This document shows positions 19,399 through 28,936 of a DNA stretch of 64,000 nt, piece by piece. A program made the position numbers and the translations under genes. The first letter of the stretch is position 1, and each line of letters begins with the position of its first letter. Origin of the DNA: Legionella drozanskii LLAP-1 (GTDB taxonomy: Bacteria > Pseudomonadota > Gammaproteobacteria > Legionellales > Legionellaceae); NCBI RefSeq assembly GCF_001467585.1, contig NZ_LNXY01000031.1, forward strand, positions 78,669 through 142,668, given 5' to 3'. The notes beneath the pieces were generated by a model. The model saw only the letters and a list, made by a program, of their open reading frames with translations, did no database searches and was not told the origin of the DNA.

Positions 19399-22300
19399 TT
19401 ATCTTGTTTCTAAATCGGCTGGCCTTATTCCGATTAAACCAATCAGTTCTCGCATCGCAATAAAAAACAGGGGGTAATCAACACTACCACTCGCATGGAG
19501 TTGTTCTAACAGCCTATTCCAGCGCCCTAACATTCGCTCATTATGCTTCATCCATTTTTGGATGAGGGTAGGAACATCATCGGCTTTGTTTTTATCTGAT
19601 TTCAATATTGATTCAGAAAGTGCTCGCTGGGCAAAATCTAATTCATCACGAATTGCTAGGCGCGATAAATTGTTCCAATGCCCTTCGCGAGAATCGCGTG
19701 CGATCTGGTCTCGGAACCAAAGCAAATTAAATTGTTCGCCAATTAAGAAATATACTTCTGCTGTTCTGATCAAATCAAAACGATTTTGCGTTGCCACTTC
19801 GATAATGTTTAGACCTGAATAAATAGCTCGATAAGTAGCAATGCGCTTCGCGGTTTCTGTAGGCAGTCCGGCCACTGTAAACTGCTGAGTAAGCGTTTCA
19901 TAATATTGTTTGGTTGCGCCCCCCATTAAAGAAGGCGTTACTTTTTCAATGATTTTTATTTGCTTAGAAAAATAGTTCACCAGCGTACTCAAATCTTCCT
20001 TGAGATGATTAGTGTTTAGAAACCATCGCGTAGCTAAGTTAAGGAAATTGCGGATATTGTAGAGCATGTTATATTGCTCGTTCATTTGAATTTTAAAGTC
20101 TAGCGATAGAACGAGTTTTTGTACTTCGCGTGTTTCAAAAATAAAGGTAGTAATCATATAAGCACGAACGATTTCACTCACTGTCGCACTATTTTCCATT
20201 TGTAGCCGATAAATGAAGGTAATCCCCATTTCATTGACCACTTGATTACTTAATTGAGTGGCAATGATTTCTCGATGCAAACGATGCTCTTTCATTGCTG
20301 ATTTATACTTTGACACAATAGAAGCGGGAAATGCCGTTTCAACCAATTGCTTAAAAATAGGCTCTTCGGGTAAAGATGAATTTAAGATTTCATTTTTAAT
20401 ATAAATTTTACTATAGGCTACTAAAACAGCTAGCTCAGGTCGAGTTAATCCTTCATCGATCGATTTTCGCTCTATCAGTTTTTTATCGTCAGGTAAAAAT
20501 TCTAATTTTCGATCTAAAAGCCCCTGACTTTCTAATTCTTTAATGTACTGAATATATAAAGTACTATTGATTTTTGCTCGCTGGGCTGAATAACTAATTA
20601 ACAAGGCTTGTTCATAATTATGATGCAATACCAGTTCAGCCACTTCATCGGCTACTTTCGCTAATAAGGTATTACGACTTTTTTCTGATAATTTTCCAGC
20701 CGCAACTTGGTGGTCTAATAAAATCTTTAAATTAACTTCGTGATCTGAAGTATCAACCCCTGCTGAATTGTCAATAAAATCAGTATTGATCAGCCCCCCG
20801 GTTAGTGCATACTCCACACGCCCCAACTGAGTAAAGCCCAAATTTCCGCCTTCAGCGACTACTTTGCATCGCAGCTCTTCACCGTTAACGCGACAGTAAT
20901 CATTGCTGTGATCACCCACATCAATATTAGTTTCTGTGTTGGCTTTTACGTAAGTTCCTATACCACCATTAAATAAGAGTTGCACTGGCGCTTTAAGGAT
21001 GGCACAGATGAGCTCATTGGGGTTGAGTGTGTTTGCGGTGACACCCAATAGTTTTTTTATTGCTGCACTCAGCGTAATCGATTTCAAACTACGGCTGAAA
21101 ACGCCACCGCCTTGGGAAATTAATTTCGGATTGTAATCTTCCCAGCTTGAGTGGGCTAAGTTAAAAAGTCGGACACGCTCCTTGTAAGAAGTGGCAGGAT
21201 TGGGGCTAGGATCAATAAAAATATGACGATGATCAAAAGCAGCCACTAATTGAATATGCTTAGAATACATCATCGCATTGCCAAACACATCGCCACTCAT
21301 ATCACCAATACCGACAACGGTGATATTAGCGCTGGTTGCATCAATATTTAATTCGTGGAAATGTCGTTTTACAGATTCCCAAGCCCCTCTCGCGGTAATG
21401 CCAATCTTTTTATGATCGTAGCCAGTGACGCCTCCTGAAGCAAACGCATCGCCAAGCCAGAAATGATAACTTTTGGAAATTTCATTGGCGATATCAGAAA
21501 ATGCAGCCGTCCCCTTATCCGCTGCAACAACCAAATAAGGATCAAAATCATCATAGCAAATAACGTTCTTAGGATGCTGGAAATTTTTTCCTTTAATATT
21601 GTCCGTTAGATCTAATAAACCTGAAATAAATAACTTATAACAACGAATCACTTCTGCTTGAAGGACTTCGCGAGTGGGATTTATAAGTTGTTTTTTTAAT
21701 ATAAATCCACCTTTCGCACCGGAGGGAACGATAATCGCATTTTTCACCGTCTGTGCTTTCATTAATCCCAACACTTCTGTGCGAAAATCTTCTAAACGTT
21801 CCGACCACCGAAGACCACCGCGAGCAACTTTCGCGCTACGCAGATGAATCCCTTCAAATTGAGGCGAATAAACAAAAATTGCATATAAAGGGACAGGTAA
21901 TGGAACCCCTGGTATCTCTTTCGAATAAAATTTTAAAGATAAATATTCTTTTGGTTTTTTATTGGTCGTTGACTGAAAATAATTGGTGCGCAATGTGGCG
22001 TTAACCAGAGCCAGAAATTGGCGTATGATCAAGTCTTCATCGAGGCTTGAAACCGATTCAAGCATTTGTAAAACCTGTTGTTTCATTTTATCGTTTTGGT
22101 TTTTCGATTTTTGATTGGGATCATGCATTTTTTTGAATAGTTCAACCAAAACCTTAGTAATATCTGCGTTATGAATGAGCGTTTTTTCAATATAAGCCTG
22201 CGTATAACGAAAATGAATTTGCTGAAGATATCTCGCATAGGCTCGCAAAACCATCACCTCATGCCAAGCGAGAGACGCACCTAAAACCAGCTTATTGAAT

Positions 22301-22773
22301 CCATCATTTTCTGCGAAACCGAAATAAACCTGTATGAGCGCTTCCTTGAATAAGGTAGAGATCTTGTCAATTTCAAGTGTATCTTTTCCATAACAAACTG
22401 AAAAATCGAGAATCCAGATGGAGTGTTTGCCGCTTAAAGTTAATTCATGCGTTCCTTCACTGTAGGTACATAAACCCAAGTTTTCGAGCATGGGCAAGAT
22501 GACTGAAAGCGGTTTTGGCTGCTCCCATAAAAATAAACGAACACTCAAGGGATAGGTTTGTCTAGTGGTGTAATAGAAATCGATTTCAATGGGGTTTTTT
22601 GCCGATAATTTTTCTATGTAAGGAAGATCATTGATGGCAGTCTCAATAGGATAGTCATCGATATAGCAATGCGGAAAGATATTTGCATAATTCTTAATAA
22701 GAGCAGAGGATTTTTTACCTTTATATAACTCAATAATTTTTTTTTGAAGCGTTTCTTTCCATGTCATCGCCAT
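19399..22773 (-). CDS. NAD-specific glutamate dehydrogenase, short form
   Basis: 1124 residues of the very large NAD-GDH class, which deaminates glutamate to 2-oxoglutarate and feeds amino acid carbon into the TCA cycle. The catalytic core is intact, including GGLRWSERLEDFRTEVLGLMKAQ, the lysine motif PSGAKGGF and the nucleotide-binding region around VVGIGDMSGDVFGN. Pseudomonas-type members are about 1600 residues; from memory of that family, roughly the first 480-500 (ACT-like regulatory part) are missing. The start appears genuine, with AGGACAG upstream of the ATG, and only 136 bases separate it from the divergent lactate dehydrogenase, so the missing part is not nearby. Confidence 0.88.
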   Translation of the reverse strand: MAMTWKETLQKKIIELYKGKKSSALIKNYANIFPHCYIDDYPIETAINDLPYIEKLSAKNPIEIDFYYTTRQTYPLSVRLFLWEQPKPLSVILPMLENLGLCTYSEGTHELTLSGKHSIWILDFSVCYGKDTLEIDKISTLFKEALIQVYFGFAENDGFNKLVLGASLAWHEVMVLRAYARYLQQIHFRYTQAYIEKTLIHNADITKVLVELFKKMHDPNQKSKNQNDKMKQQVLQMLESVSSLDEDLIIRQFLALVNATLRTNYFQSTTNKKPKEYLSLKFYSKEIPGVPLPVPLYAIFVYSPQFEGIHLRSAKVARGGLRWSERLEDFRTEVLGLMKAQTVKNAIIVPSGAKGGFILKKQLINPTREVLQAEVIRCYKLFISGLLDLTDNIKGKNFQHPKNVICYDDFDPYLVVAADKGTAAFSDIANEISKSYHFWLGDAFASGGVTGYDHKKIGITARGAWESVKRHFHELNIDATSANITVVGIGDMSGDVFGNAMMYSKHIQLVAAFDHRHIFIDPSPNPATSYKERVRLFNLAHSSWEDYNPKLISQGGGVFSRSLKSITLSAAIKKLLGVTANTLNPNELICAILKAPVQLLFNGGIGTYVKANTETNIDVGDHSNDYCRVNGEELRCKVVAEGGNLGFTQLGRVEYALTGGLINTDFIDNSAGVDTSDHEVNLKILLDHQVAAGKLSEKSRNTLLAKVADEVAELVLHHNYEQALLISYSAQRAKINSTLYIQYIKELESQGLLDRKLEFLPDDKKLIERKSIDEGLTRPELAVLVAYSKIYIKNEILNSSLPEEPIFKQLVETAFPASIVSKYKSAMKEHRLHREIIATQLSNQVVNEMGITFIYRLQMENSATVSEIVRAYMITTFIFETREVQKLVLSLDFKIQMNEQYNMLYNIRNFLNLATRWFLNTNHLKEDLSTLVNYFSKQIKIIEKVTPSLMGGATKQYYETLTQQFTVAGLPTETAKRIATYRAIYSGLNIIEVATQNRFDLIRTAEVYFLIGEQFNLLWFRDQIARDSREGHWNNLSRLAIRDELDFAQRALSESILKSDKNKADDVPTLIQKWMKHNERMLGRWNRLLEQLHASGSVDYPLFFIAMRELIGLIGIRPADLETR

Positions 22774-22909
22774 AATTTTCTGTCCTTTGGGTCGATTTAA
22801 CTTCGTTTAAATCTTTAAGCTATTTGAATGCTTACTTAATCCCTACTCTCTTCTCTTTATCTGTTTGATCCTATACATTTATTTTAATGATGTAAACTGG
22901 AGCCTATTT

Positions 22910-24040
22910 ATGATTATCTCATCTCCCTCTGATTATCGCAAAGCTGCAGAACGTAAATTACCTCGCTTCTTGTTCGATTATATCGATGGTGGCTCTTATA
23001 ATGAACATACTTTACAGGCAAATACTACAGACCTGGAAAGAATTATCCTTCGGCAGCGCGTTCTAAAATCAATAGAACATTTGAGTCTAAAGACGGAATT
23101 ATTTGGTCAGAAATTAGCAATGCCAATTATTTTAGGTCCTGTCGGGATAACAGGAATGTATGCTCGCCGCGGAGAAGTACAAGTCGCTAAAGCGGCTGCA
23201 AAACAGGGCATACCCTTTACGCTATCTACGCTATCGATTTGTCCGATAGAAGAAGTGGCCTCGCAAAGTCCGCAACCTATTTGGTTTCAACTTTATGTTC
23301 TCAAAGATCGTGGGTTTTTAAAAAATATGCTTGAGAGAGCCCAAGCAGCAGGCGCTCAAGCGCTGGTTTTCACCGCAGACATGCCTGTGCCGGGTGCTCG
23401 TTATCGTGATGCTCATTCTGGAATGTCAGGGCGTTTCTCAACAGGAAAACGATTTTTACAGGCACTAACAAAACCTTCTTGGGCTTATGATGTGGGTATT
23501 ATGGGACGTCCGCATACGATGGGTAATGTTTCAAGATACTTCGGTCGGGCGATGACCTTGGTAAAATATATTGATTGGTTGACTAATAACTTCGACCCCA
23601 CAATTAGCTGGAAGGATCTTGAATGGATACGTGATGTTTGGAAAGGACCAATGATTATCAAAGGAATTCTTGATCCCCAAGATGCAAAAGATGCCGTTCA
23701 ATTTGGTGCCTCTGCCATCGTTGTCTCTAATCACGGCGGGCGACAATTGGACGGGGTGATGTCAACAACTAAAGCACTGCCTCTCATCGCCGATGCTGTA
23801 GGCAATGTTATCCCTCTTCTTGTTGATTCAGGCATACGTTCCGGGCTTGATGTCATAAGAATGCTGGCTCTTGGGGCGAAAGGCGTGCTGCTCGGGCGCT
23901 CGGTAGCCTATGCTTTGGCTACCGCAGGCCAAGCCGGTGTTGAAAATCTCTTAGATATTTTCGCTAAAGAAATGCAAATTACCATGACCTTAACGGGAGT
24001 CACTTCTATCGCCGAAATTAATCAAGATATTCTTGCTTAA
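22910..24040 (+). CDS. lldD: FMN-dependent L-lactate dehydrogenase
   Basis: 376-residue alpha-hydroxy-acid dehydrogenase, oxidising L-lactate to pyruvate with electrons to quinone. Seen: N-terminal [28 protein letters not shown]-binding [20 protein letters not shown], and the active-site signature [10 protein letters not shown]. The ATG at 22910 with GGAG at 22899-22902 is preferred over the upstream in-frame start at 22865, because the protein then begins like LldD. Stand-alone, divergent from the glutamate dehydrogenase and convergent with queF (14-base gap). Other family members (glycolate or mandelate oxidases) are possible but the N-terminus fits lactate best. Confidence 0.9.
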   Translation: MIISSPSDYRKAAERKLPRFLFDYIDGGSYNEHTLQANTTDLERIILRQRVLKSIEHLSLKTELFGQKLAMPIILGPVGITGMYARRGEVQVAKAAAKQGIPFTLSTLSICPIEEVASQSPQPIWFQLYVLKDRGFLKNMLERAQAAGAQALVFTADMPVPGARYRDAHSGMSGRFSTGKRFLQALTKPSWAYDVGIMGRPHTMGNVSRYFGRAMTLVKYIDWLTNNFDPTISWKDLEWIRDVWKGPMIIKGILDPQDAKDAVQFGASAIVVSNHGGRQLDGVMSTTKALPLIADAVGNVIPLLVDSGIRSGLDVIRMLALGAKGVLLGRSVAYALATAGQAGVENLLDIFAKEMQITMTLTGVTSIAEINQDILA

Positions 24041-24054
24041 TGCAAATTAGTTTA

Positions 24055-24852
24055 TTAGAGTTTTAACTCTTTTTTTGTCGTGCGAAAGGGATTGACGGCT
24101 AAACCACCTCTTCGCGAATAACGTCCGAAAACAGTCAATTCTTCAGGTTGACAAAAACGCATAACATCCATGAAGATTCTTTCGATACAATGCTCGGCAA
24201 ATTCATTGTGATTTCGAAAGGAAACAAGATAACGTAATAATCCAGCATGATTTATTTTTTTCCCTGAATAAATAATCTGCACGCTAGCCCAATCAGGTTG
24301 ATTTGTAACTAGGCAATTTGATTTGAGTAAATTTGAATAGAGCTTCTCATTAACCTGCGTTTTCTCCACCGTTAACAATGAAGGGGTAACGGTATAAATA
24401 GAGCAATCCACATCCAATTCGTCAAGGCATTTACCTTCAAAATAAAGAGTTTCTTCTCTACGAAATGGATTAATTTGAACAGCAACCCTAGCACCTATTT
24501 TTTCCTCTATATCGTATATTATTTGTCGCTGAACGGCCTGTAAACTAGAGAATTTGGTGTTGTTAAAAGAATTAAAATAAAGTTTCAATGACTTAGACTC
24601 AATAAGAAAGGGAGAATGACAGGAATAAATAATTTCAGCTAGAGCGAAAATAGGTTTTCCTTTTTCGTTTAACCATGAAACTTCATAATGATTCCAACTG
24701 TCATAGCCAAAGAAAGGCGGAGTAGATGAAATACTAAGCTCATCTCGCTGTGTTTTTCTTGAAATTGGAAATAATTTATTAGGATTATAATAAGGTTCAT
24801 AGAACGTTTTTTTTCCCAATGAAGAATCGTTAACCTCTTTTATTTCAGCCAT
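24055..24852 (-). CDS. queF: QueF, NADPH-dependent preQ0 reductase
   Basis: Reduces 7-cyano-7-deazaguanine to preQ1 in queuosine tRNA modification. 265 residues, the long bimodular (YqcD-like) form. Seen: N-terminal half with LIESKSLKLYFNSFN, nucleophile C180 and D187 in SNCLVTNQPDW, and the C-terminal block SFRNHNEFAEHCIERIF..RYSRRGGLAVNPFR. Downstream of the LuxR-type gene on the same strand (83-base gap) but functionally unrelated to it. Confidence 0.96.
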   Translation of the reverse strand: MAEIKEVNDSSLGKKTFYEPYYNPNKLFPISRKTQRDELSISSTPPFFGYDSWNHYEVSWLNEKGKPIFALAEIIYSCHSPFLIESKSLKLYFNSFNNTKFSSLQAVQRQIIYDIEEKIGARVAVQINPFRREETLYFEGKCLDELDVDCSIYTVTPSLLTVEKTQVNEKLYSNLLKSNCLVTNQPDWASVQIIYSGKKINHAGLLRYLVSFRNHNEFAEHCIERIFMDVMRFCQPEELTVFGRYSRRGGLAVNPFRTTKKELKL

Positions 24853-24935
24853 AATATCACCCTAATTCAATCAAATATCTGGCACTATACGATAAGAAAA
24901 AATCCATAAATACCGTATTAATACCCTATTGTTTT

Positions 24936-25682
24936 TCAATGATTACTAAGGTTTTTTTTTAGAATATCGTTTAACTTTATAATTAATTCAGTCTTATTCT
25001 GGCAATGCAATTTCGTTTTAAGATTTTCGATGTAATGCTCTACCGTTCGATAAGATAAATTAATTTGTTTGGCTATCTCTTTAGCCGTTTGCCCCCGAAC
25101 TAAAAGTTGCGCGCACTGCCATTGTCGAGGAGTCAGATTTAAATTATTTGAAAAATACGCACTCTCCTCACCGCCTAATAAACCAATTCTAATCAGCGTA
25201 GAGAGAGTTTCGGCCAGTGGATTTTCTCCTAATACAATTGAACAACCGAATAAACCTATCAGTTTATTTTCTGCATTAAACCAAGGACATTTAAGGGAAA
25301 GAGTCCGCAAAATCCCATCCTGTTCAGCACAAATTTCTTCGTCAAAAATTTTGCGCTTAGCGAATTCCATGACTTCTTTATCATTAACGCGAATAGCGTC
25401 GCTGGTTTTTGCTAAACGCAGCCCAAAATACTTTTGGCCAATTGCCTGCGTTGGAGAATCAAATCCACAGAAGTCTGCATTGCGTTCATTCAATTGATAA
25501 ATGACCCCTTCCGTATTTTCAAAATAAACACTACAGCGCCATTGCAATACTTCGCCAACGGTATGCCGGGTATCGAAATCAAACGATTCCTTTCTATAAG
25601 GGTTTGAACTGCTCAATTTGATACCCTGATTAAATCGGTAAATAGATAACTCTTTACTAACATCCAATTTTACTGCGCTCAT
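24936..25682 (-). CDS. LuxR-family regulator with PAS-like sensor domain
   Basis: 248 residues. The C-terminus (about 178-245) is a LuxR/GerE helix-turn-helix: [43 protein letters not shown]. The N-terminal part (about 50-160) reads as a PAS-like sensor ([25 protein letters not shown]...[14 protein letters not shown]) rather than an acyl-homoserine lactone domain. Its start faces the peptide gene at 25833 across a 150-base divergent region, which makes it the natural candidate regulator of that locus (inference). Binding site unknown. The Shine-Dalgarno sequence is weak. Confidence 0.85.
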   Translation of the reverse strand: MSAVKLDVSKELSIYRFNQGIKLSSSNPYRKESFDFDTRHTVGEVLQWRCSVYFENTEGVIYQLNERNADFCGFDSPTQAIGQKYFGLRLAKTSDAIRVNDKEVMEFAKRKIFDEEICAEQDGILRTLSLKCPWFNAENKLIGLFGCSIVLGENPLAETLSTLIRIGLLGGEESAYFSNNLNLTPRQWQCAQLLVRGQTAKEIAKQINLSYRTVEHYIENLKTKLHCQNKTELIIKLNDILKKNLSNH

Positions 25683-25695
25683 TGTTTAATTAGTC

Positions 25696-25777
25696 AGCTA
25701 TGATTTCTGGATAGTATTTTATCATATTAGCTCCACAGTGCTGAGAGCCCGCAAGATCTGCAAAATTGTATTATAAT
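25696..25777. promoter_or_regulatory. Divergent control region: inverted repeat and TATAAT before the peptide gene
   Basis: The LuxR-type gene and the peptide gene share a 150-base region. It holds an imperfect inverted repeat (AGCTATGAT at 25696-25704 against ATCATATTAGCT at 25721-25732), a possible regulator site, and TATAAT at 25772-25777 on the + strand, about 55 bases before the peptide ATG. No clear -35 is seen, which would fit an activator-dependent promoter. Inference only. Confidence 0.35.
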
Positions 25778-25832
25778 TAAGCAAAGGATTTCTAAGAAAC
25801 CAGTCAAAGAAGATCATTCCAGGAGATTAACT

Positions 25833-25973
25833 ATGAATAATTTTATTAATGAAGTCATTGAATGCCAAAAAGATCAGGAGGATTCAGCGATTGTTCAGGA
25901 ACAATTTTCGATTCCAACGGATATCGTTTTAGATGGCATTGATATGATTGCAACAGTGCAAGCACCCGCCTAA
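25833..25973 (+). CDS. 46-residue peptide, candidate RiPP precursor
   Basis: A short open frame with an excellent Shine-Dalgarno AGGAG (25821-25825) seven bases before the ATG. The peptide has an acidic, Gln/Glu-rich N-terminal two-thirds (MNNFINEVIECQKDQED..) and a different C-terminal end, residues 35-46, GIDMIATVQAPA, neutral apart from D37. No signal peptide, no membrane helix, one cysteine (C11). It lies 22 bases upstream of the HExxH gene on the same strand. Size, leader/core-like contrast and context suggest a precursor peptide for the two downstream modification enzymes. A plain small regulatory protein is the alternative. Confidence 0.65.
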   Translation: MNNFINEVIECQKDQEDSAIVQEQFSIPTDIVLDGIDMIATVQAPA

Positions 25974-25995
25974 GGTTAGATCATTTAATTAAAAA

Positions 25996-27030
25996 ATGGA
26001 TAACTATTTAGTTGAACCTAATCCTAATCAAACTGGTGCAGTAATCCTGCATCAGCTCTTTCGGGAGAAGCTCAAGAATAGTTTTATTGTTTTAATTCAA
26101 GAATGTGCCCGTGTTTTTCATCAATCTTTTCAACAGCAACTCGATTTTATAAATAATTTAATTGTCGCAAAAAAATTTTCATCACATATTTACTCTAACT
26201 ATTATTCCTTATTGGCATTTATGGTCAAAAACGAGCGGCAAAGTTGCAAGAAATTATGTGAAGATTTATGTGCGCTCTTATCGAGAGAAGAGCTTTATGT
26301 GTCAGGGATTAATATTATTAATTTTCAAAATAGAGAATGGGAAATAAACTTTCTGAATGACATTTTAAACCAAGGGAATCAAGGGGTTTACAATTGTATT
26401 AGCGATGGTAATTTTGAGTTAAATAAATCTCATCTTTCTCAAGCATTAGAGCAGATCAAATTATCATCTAATGATATGTATTATGAAATTATGGACCATC
26501 TGAATTTAATAGAGTTGGTGGAGGGAGTTTTCCATATTTATTCGGGATCTAGTGTGAAATATTTAGGTGCATTACCCGTTGCACTACCACCTCAATCCAT
26601 TAATCCAATTTATTACTATTTTGATGTTATTATCCATGAAGGATCTCATCAACATCTCAATATTTTAATGGGTTTGGATCCCATTGTCTTAAATAAAGCA
26701 GATCAAACATTTATTTCACCTGCGCGAAAAGTCCCACGGCCAATGAAGGGTATTTTTCATGCTCATTTTGTATTTTATCGGCTGATACTCATGTACAAAA
26801 TGGCTTATAATTATTTTGATACTAGAGACAACAAAACTGAGCAAGAAAACAATCATCTTGATGACAGGCGAATTAAAGAATTACCCTGGGATTTCAATCT
26901 TCGCCTTTCTGCCTATCAACATAAATTTAAAGAAGGTGAAATTATTATTCGAGAGCATGCGCAGCTTACTGAAGCGGGATGGGAATTGTTTAATAACATG
27001 TCAAGAAATTTTAAAACTCAATTGGAATGA
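25996..27030 (+). CDS. HExxH-motif protein resembling RiPP peptide beta-hydroxylases
   Basis: 344 residues, no signal peptide. A metal-site motif H214-E215-G-S-H218 in VIIHEGSHQHL is followed by FISPARKVPRPMKGIFHAHFVF (S241-P242, R244, R248-P249, G252, H255). HExxH then a SPxRxxxRPxxGxxH block is what I recall for the aKG-HExxH-type peptide hydroxylase family (TIGR04267-like), in which the HExxH binds iron for oxidation rather than zinc for proteolysis. A metalloprotease acting on the peptide cannot be excluded. It sits between the peptide gene and a methyltransferase with which it shares ATGA. Its own Shine-Dalgarno is weak, suggesting coupling to the upstream peptide gene. The gene is AT-rich. 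Confidence 0.7.
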   Translation: MDNYLVEPNPNQTGAVILHQLFREKLKNSFIVLIQECARVFHQSFQQQLDFINNLIVAKKFSSHIYSNYYSLLAFMVKNERQSCKKLCEDLCALLSREELYVSGINIINFQNREWEINFLNDILNQGNQGVYNCISDGNFELNKSHLSQALEQIKLSSNDMYYEIMDHLNLIELVEGVFHIYSGSSVKYLGALPVALPPQSINPIYYYFDVIIHEGSHQHLNILMGLDPIVLNKADQTFISPARKVPRPMKGIFHAHFVFYRLILMYKMAYNYFDTRDNKTEQENNHLDDRRIKELPWDFNLRLSAYQHKFKEGEIIIREHAQLTEAGWELFNNMSRNFKTQLE

Positions 27031-27731
27031 AATTTAAAATGAATATAAATCAACAAGAAAGAGCAATCATTCAGACCCTTCGTCAATTTTCTCCCCAACC
27101 TAGTTCCTTATTAGATGTAGGATGTGGTGAAGGAGCTGTCATCAAATACTGTCAAAAAAACTTAAAAATCGAGGTAATGGGAATTGATCAACATGAAGAA
27201 ACCGTTGAGCAATTAATAACTAATGGAGTTAAGGCCAAGGTGGGTGATGCCAGGGTACTTCCTTTCTCGGATGAGCAATTTGAATGGGTTATTATTGCAA
27301 ATGTATTACATCATATTCCCAATGCCAATAAAGCATTAAATGAATGTCTCAGAGTCGCCCAATTTGGCGTGATAGCGAGTGAGCTCTGGTATGACAGAAG
27401 CATTAAATTGCAGCAATACGGCCATGAAATAGATACCTGGTGTAAAACACTCCATCAAGCGCTGGGTTTCTATCATCGAAGATACCTTAATTCCGGAGAA
27501 ATTATTGCTTTAATCCACAAAATAAATGTCGCATCCATCGACGTTCATTATGGCTTAAATTTAATTGAAACAACTATCGATTATTGGCTAAACGACCAAC
27601 AAGATTATCTTGAACAACTGCCGAAAAATCATGTTTTGCTCTGGGAGTTAGAAAATTTAAAAGCAAAACTTAAAAATAAGCCTTTATGTGAGCCCGGTTG
27701 GTTGCAAGTTATCCTAAAAAAAGCAACTTAG
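27027..27731 (+). CDS. Class I SAM-dependent methyltransferase
   Basis: 234 residues. Rossmann methyltransferase core: motif I LLDVGCGEGAVI (about 25-36), acidic post-I GIDQHEE, and motif IV VIIANVLHHIPNANKAL. The C-terminal part (about 130-234) carries a family-specific helical extension. The ATG overlaps the stop of the HExxH gene by four bases (ATGA), so the two are translationally coupled and probably act on the same substrate. It could methylate the adjacent peptide (inference). Convergent 4-base overlap with the MFS gene. Confidence 0.85.
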   Translation: MKFKMNINQQERAIIQTLRQFSPQPSSLLDVGCGEGAVIKYCQKNLKIEVMGIDQHEETVEQLITNGVKAKVGDARVLPFSDEQFEWVIIANVLHHIPNANKALNECLRVAQFGVIASELWYDRSIKLQQYGHEIDTWCKTLHQALGFYHRRYLNSGEIIALIHKINVASIDVHYGLNLIETTIDYWLNDQQDYLEQLPKNHVLLWELENLKAKLKNKPLCEPGWLQVILKKAT

Positions 27732-28936
27732 CCCCACCCTGTTTGCTTATCCATTGGTTTTTTTTTATAAAAATAGCTTAATAACAATAATTGCATCAAA
27801 GTAATTACCCAGGCGAAAAAAATTGGCGATTCTTCAGGAATTGAAGCAACAATATAGACCGTAATAAAATTAGAAATAATATTTAAAGTTGCAAATAAGG
27901 AGGCAGCAACAAGTGCATTTTCTTTGATATTTTCATAGGAATAGGCCGTTAAATTAGGATACAAAATGGCTAAGCCAAAAGTAACAATAGCAAAAGGCAC
28001 TACAATACCCGAGACAGAATATGGCGTTAAGTAACTACAAATTAAAAATAAAGCCATTCCAATCGAACTGATTATTAAACCAATTTTTACTACAAAATTT
28101 ATATTGTATTTTTTTATCAAACCACTGTTACAAAACGCCCCTAAGCTGAACATAAATCCAATAAATGCTGCAAGCCAACCAAAAAAAGTTGCCGAAATTG
28201 CCAGATGATTTTGTAATAAAAAAGGACTTGCCACATTGTAGCTAACAATAATATTGACTATCAAAATTGAATAAACAGTTTGAGAAAAAAAATGTTTGTC
28301 CCTCAAGTATTCTTTAAGATGACTAATATAGGATTTTTGCAGCTCTGCGCCGCTTTTATTTTTGATTTTAGGGAAAAATAAAAAAGTTGCTATCATTAGT
28401 CCAAAAGAAATGACCAATAAAATAAGAAAATTACCTTTCCAACCATAAATATCTTGGACATATCCGCCAATAAACGGAGCGACAATTGGCACTAATGCCA
28501 AGGCAGACAATAAAAAAGAAAAGACTCTTATCGACGCTTTTTTCTCATATTGTTCCCTGATAATGACCATAATTATAAACACCGACCCTAAAGAGCAACC
28601 TACACCTTGAAGAACCCTTAAAATCAAAAAAATTGATATATTATCAATGAGAAAAATTAAGGCCGTAGCTAGGATAAAAATGAGATTATTGATCAGTAAT
28701 AATTGTCGATAACTGATTTTTTTAATGAAATATCCCGAAAAAATAATTGCTAATCCCATACCTAACATAAAATAGGAATAGGTTAATTGAATGTGAGAAT
28801 TATTAGTATGCATTGCAATTTTCATTGCCGGCATCGAGGCAAGGTACAAATAAATTGATAATTGTGTTAATAACGCATTCATTACAAACGTCAAAAAAAC
28901 AATCCAATTAGATGGAGTCTTAAAGCGAGTCCGCAT
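27728..28936 (-). CDS. MFS efflux transporter (Bcr/CflA-like)
   Basis: 402 residues with twelve predicted membrane helices. The Bcr/CflA drug-resistance type is suggested by YLYLASMPAMKIAM near the start, the loop GYFIKKISYRQLLL after helix 2, and RVLQGVGCSLGSVFI. The ATG at 28936 is chosen because AGAGGAAA precedes it on the - strand; the frame is open further upstream. It overlaps the 3' end of the binding-protein gene by 17 bases, so both are one transcript. Facing the peptide-modification genes tail to tail, it could export their product, or it may just serve the binding protein. Confidence 0.85.
   Translation of the reverse strand: MRTRFKTPSNWIVFLTFVMNALLTQLSIYLYLASMPAMKIAMHTNNSHIQLTYSYFMLGMGLAIIFSGYFIKKISYRQLLLINNLIFILATALIFLIDNISIFLILRVLQGVGCSLGSVFIIMVIIREQYEKKASIRVFSFLLSALALVPIVAPFIGGYVQDIYGWKGNFLILLVISFGLMIATFLFFPKIKNKSGAELQKSYISHLKEYLRDKHFFSQTVYSILIVNIIVSYNVASPFLLQNHLAISATFFGWLAAFIGFMFSLGAFCNSGLIKKYNINFVVKIGLIISSIGMALFLICSYLTPYSVSGIVVPFAIVTFGLAILYPNLTAYSYENIKENALVAASLFATLNIISNFITVYIVASIPEESPIFFAWVITLMQLLLLSYFYKKKPMDKQTGWG

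Noticed and set aside
25069-25497. 142-codon open frame opposite the LuxR-type gene
   Set aside because: Shadow of the regulator; the opposite strand has a clear PAS and helix-turn-helix reading.
26635-26649. HExxH read as an ordinary zinc metalloprotease
   Set aside because: No signal peptide and no known protease family pattern; the downstream SPxR/RPxxG block fits the peptide-modification family better. Kept as an alternative, not the main call.
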